Origin: Candidatus Egaibacter danicus
GTDB lineage: Bacteria; Pseudomonadota; Gammaproteobacteria; Burkholderiales; Burkholderiaceae
Reading direction: 5' to 3'
DNA length: 6,078 bases
Assembly: GCA_011391115.1 (NCBI GenBank)
Contig: JAABRC010000124.1
Coordinates: 1-6,078 of the forward strand
The notes under the pieces are model-generated. The model was not told the origin of the DNA. It saw nothing but the letters and a program-made list of their open reading frames with translations, and made no database searches. The position numbers and the translations under genes are program-made. This document shows positions 5,349 to 6,078 of the stretch, piece by piece. Positions within the stretch are counted from its first letter, which is position 1; the number at the start of each line of letters is the position of its first letter.

Positions 5349-6078
5349 ATGAAAATTGCTCTCGCCCAAATCAACTGCACTGTTGGTGACCTCAGCGGTA
5401 ACGCCGCTAAAATTCTTGATTACGCCGTCCGCGCCAGAGAGATGGGCGCGCAAGTGCTTGTGACGCCCGAGTTGTCCCTCACGGGTTATCCGCCAGAAGA
5501 TCTGCTGCTGCGCGAAGGTTTCTATAGCGCTTGTGATGCGGCTCTGTTCCAGCTCGCTCAACGCATTAAGGATATTGCCATCGTGGTGGGACACCCGCAT
5601 CTGGAGAACGGCAATCGTTACAACGCGGCTTCCGTGCTGCAATCCGGCAAGGTCGTGACGACTTATCACAAACAGCGGCTGCCGAATCACTCCGTTTTTG
5701 ACGAGGTGCGCTATTTTACTCCCGGCACCGGGGGCTGCTCGTTCGAGGTCGATGGCATGCGGTTTGGCATCAATATCTGTGCCGATATATGGGAAGAGGG
5801 TGCTCCGGTATGTGCCAGCCAGGCTGGTGCCAAGGTGCTGCTGGTGCTGAATGCCTCCCCCTATCACATGAACAAGCAGATTTCACGCTATGAGGCGGTG
5901 CGCGGGCGCATTGGCGAATGTGGTTTGCCGGTGGTCTATGTCAATCTGGTGGGCGGCCAGGATGAACTGGTATTCGATGGCGCTTCCTTTGTCATGAATG
6001 CGAGTGGTGATCTGGTGCATCAGTTGCCCGCCTTCGAGGAAGCGCTGCGGCTGGTGGAATTTGAAAATGCCTTGCCAC
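5349..6078 (+). CDS. nadE: Glutamine-dependent NAD+ synthetase, N-terminal part (3' end outside window)
   Basis: This enzyme makes NAD+ from deamido-NAD+, ATP and glutamine, the last step of NAD biosynthesis in the cytoplasm. The 243 codons visible are the N-terminal nitrilase-fold glutaminase domain, which releases ammonia for the C-terminal synthetase domain beyond the window; full-length relatives are ~540 residues. The glutaminase triad is complete: Glu41 in [17 protein letters not shown], Lys108 in [18 protein letters not shown] and the nucleophile Cys144 in [12 protein letters not shown]. Further family sequence follows in NASPYHMNK (168-176) and [15 protein letters not shown] (197-211). 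The start at [15 protein letters not shown] is the usual N-terminus. There is no Shine-Dalgarno-like sequence before the ATG, only an A/T-rich leader, although a good promoter lies upstream. The frame is open to the window edge with no disruption. Confidence 0.95.
   Translation, partial: MKIALAQINCTVGDLSGNAAKILDYAVRAREMGAQVLVTPELSLTGYPPEDLLLREGFYSACDAALFQLAQRIKDIAIVVGHPHLENGNRYNAASVLQSGKVVTTYHKQRLPNHSVFDEVRYFTPGTGGCSFEVDGMRFGINICADIWEEGAPVCASQAGAKVLLVLNASPYHMNKQISRYEAVRGRIGECGLPVVYVNLVGGQDELVFDGASFVMNASGDLVHQLPAFEEALRLVEFENALP

Noticed and set aside
5343..5867. 174-codon open frame on the - strand
   Set aside because: It lies antisense to nadE, whose catalytic motifs are intact; the antisense protein shows no recognisable domain and is a codon-bias shadow.

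Overview
The window looks like chromosomal DNA of a betaproteobacterium, possibly of the Nitrosomonadales type. This is inferred from gene order (rnr-rlmB), from protein flavour (a CobD/CbiB-family protein followed by a histidine phosphatase; glutamine-dependent NadE) and from moderately high GC. Species cannot be told from the sequence. All supported genes lie on the + strand. I see no mobile element, rRNA, tRNA or CRISPR array, and no gap between genes exceeds about 120 bases.

Layout. Bases 1-247 hold the 3' end of rnr (RNase R: end of the S1 domain plus a basic tail), whose stop overlaps by one base the start of rlmB (247-993, 23S rRNA 2'-O-methyltransferase). After a 114-base gap, which contains a possible 4-codon leader reading frame, comes a tight run of four genes (1108-4051). 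These are a membrane-anchored GyrI-like ligand-binding protein, a CobD/CbiB-family membrane protein, a CobC-like histidine phosphatase and a BtuF-like periplasmic cobalamin-binding protein. The gaps between them are 10, 24 and 6 bases, so they probably form one operon. Three of the four resemble corrinoid uptake or assembly proteins. The likely theme is therefore corrinoid salvage, but no BtuC/BtuD transporter and no recognisable cobalamin riboswitch is in the window, and the CobD-like protein is a divergent relative.

After a 121-base gap with a strong purine-rich ribosome binding site lies a 356-residue cytoplasmic protein (4173-5243). It has the complete set of beta-carbonic-anhydrase zinc and active-site motifs in its N-terminal half and an unassigned C-terminal half that may be a decayed copy of the same fold. 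It is the most novel item here. A 105-base gap with a perfect TATAAT box and a small hairpin with a T-rich tail leads into nadE (5349 to beyond the window end), of which only the glutaminase domain and its C-terminal edge are visible.
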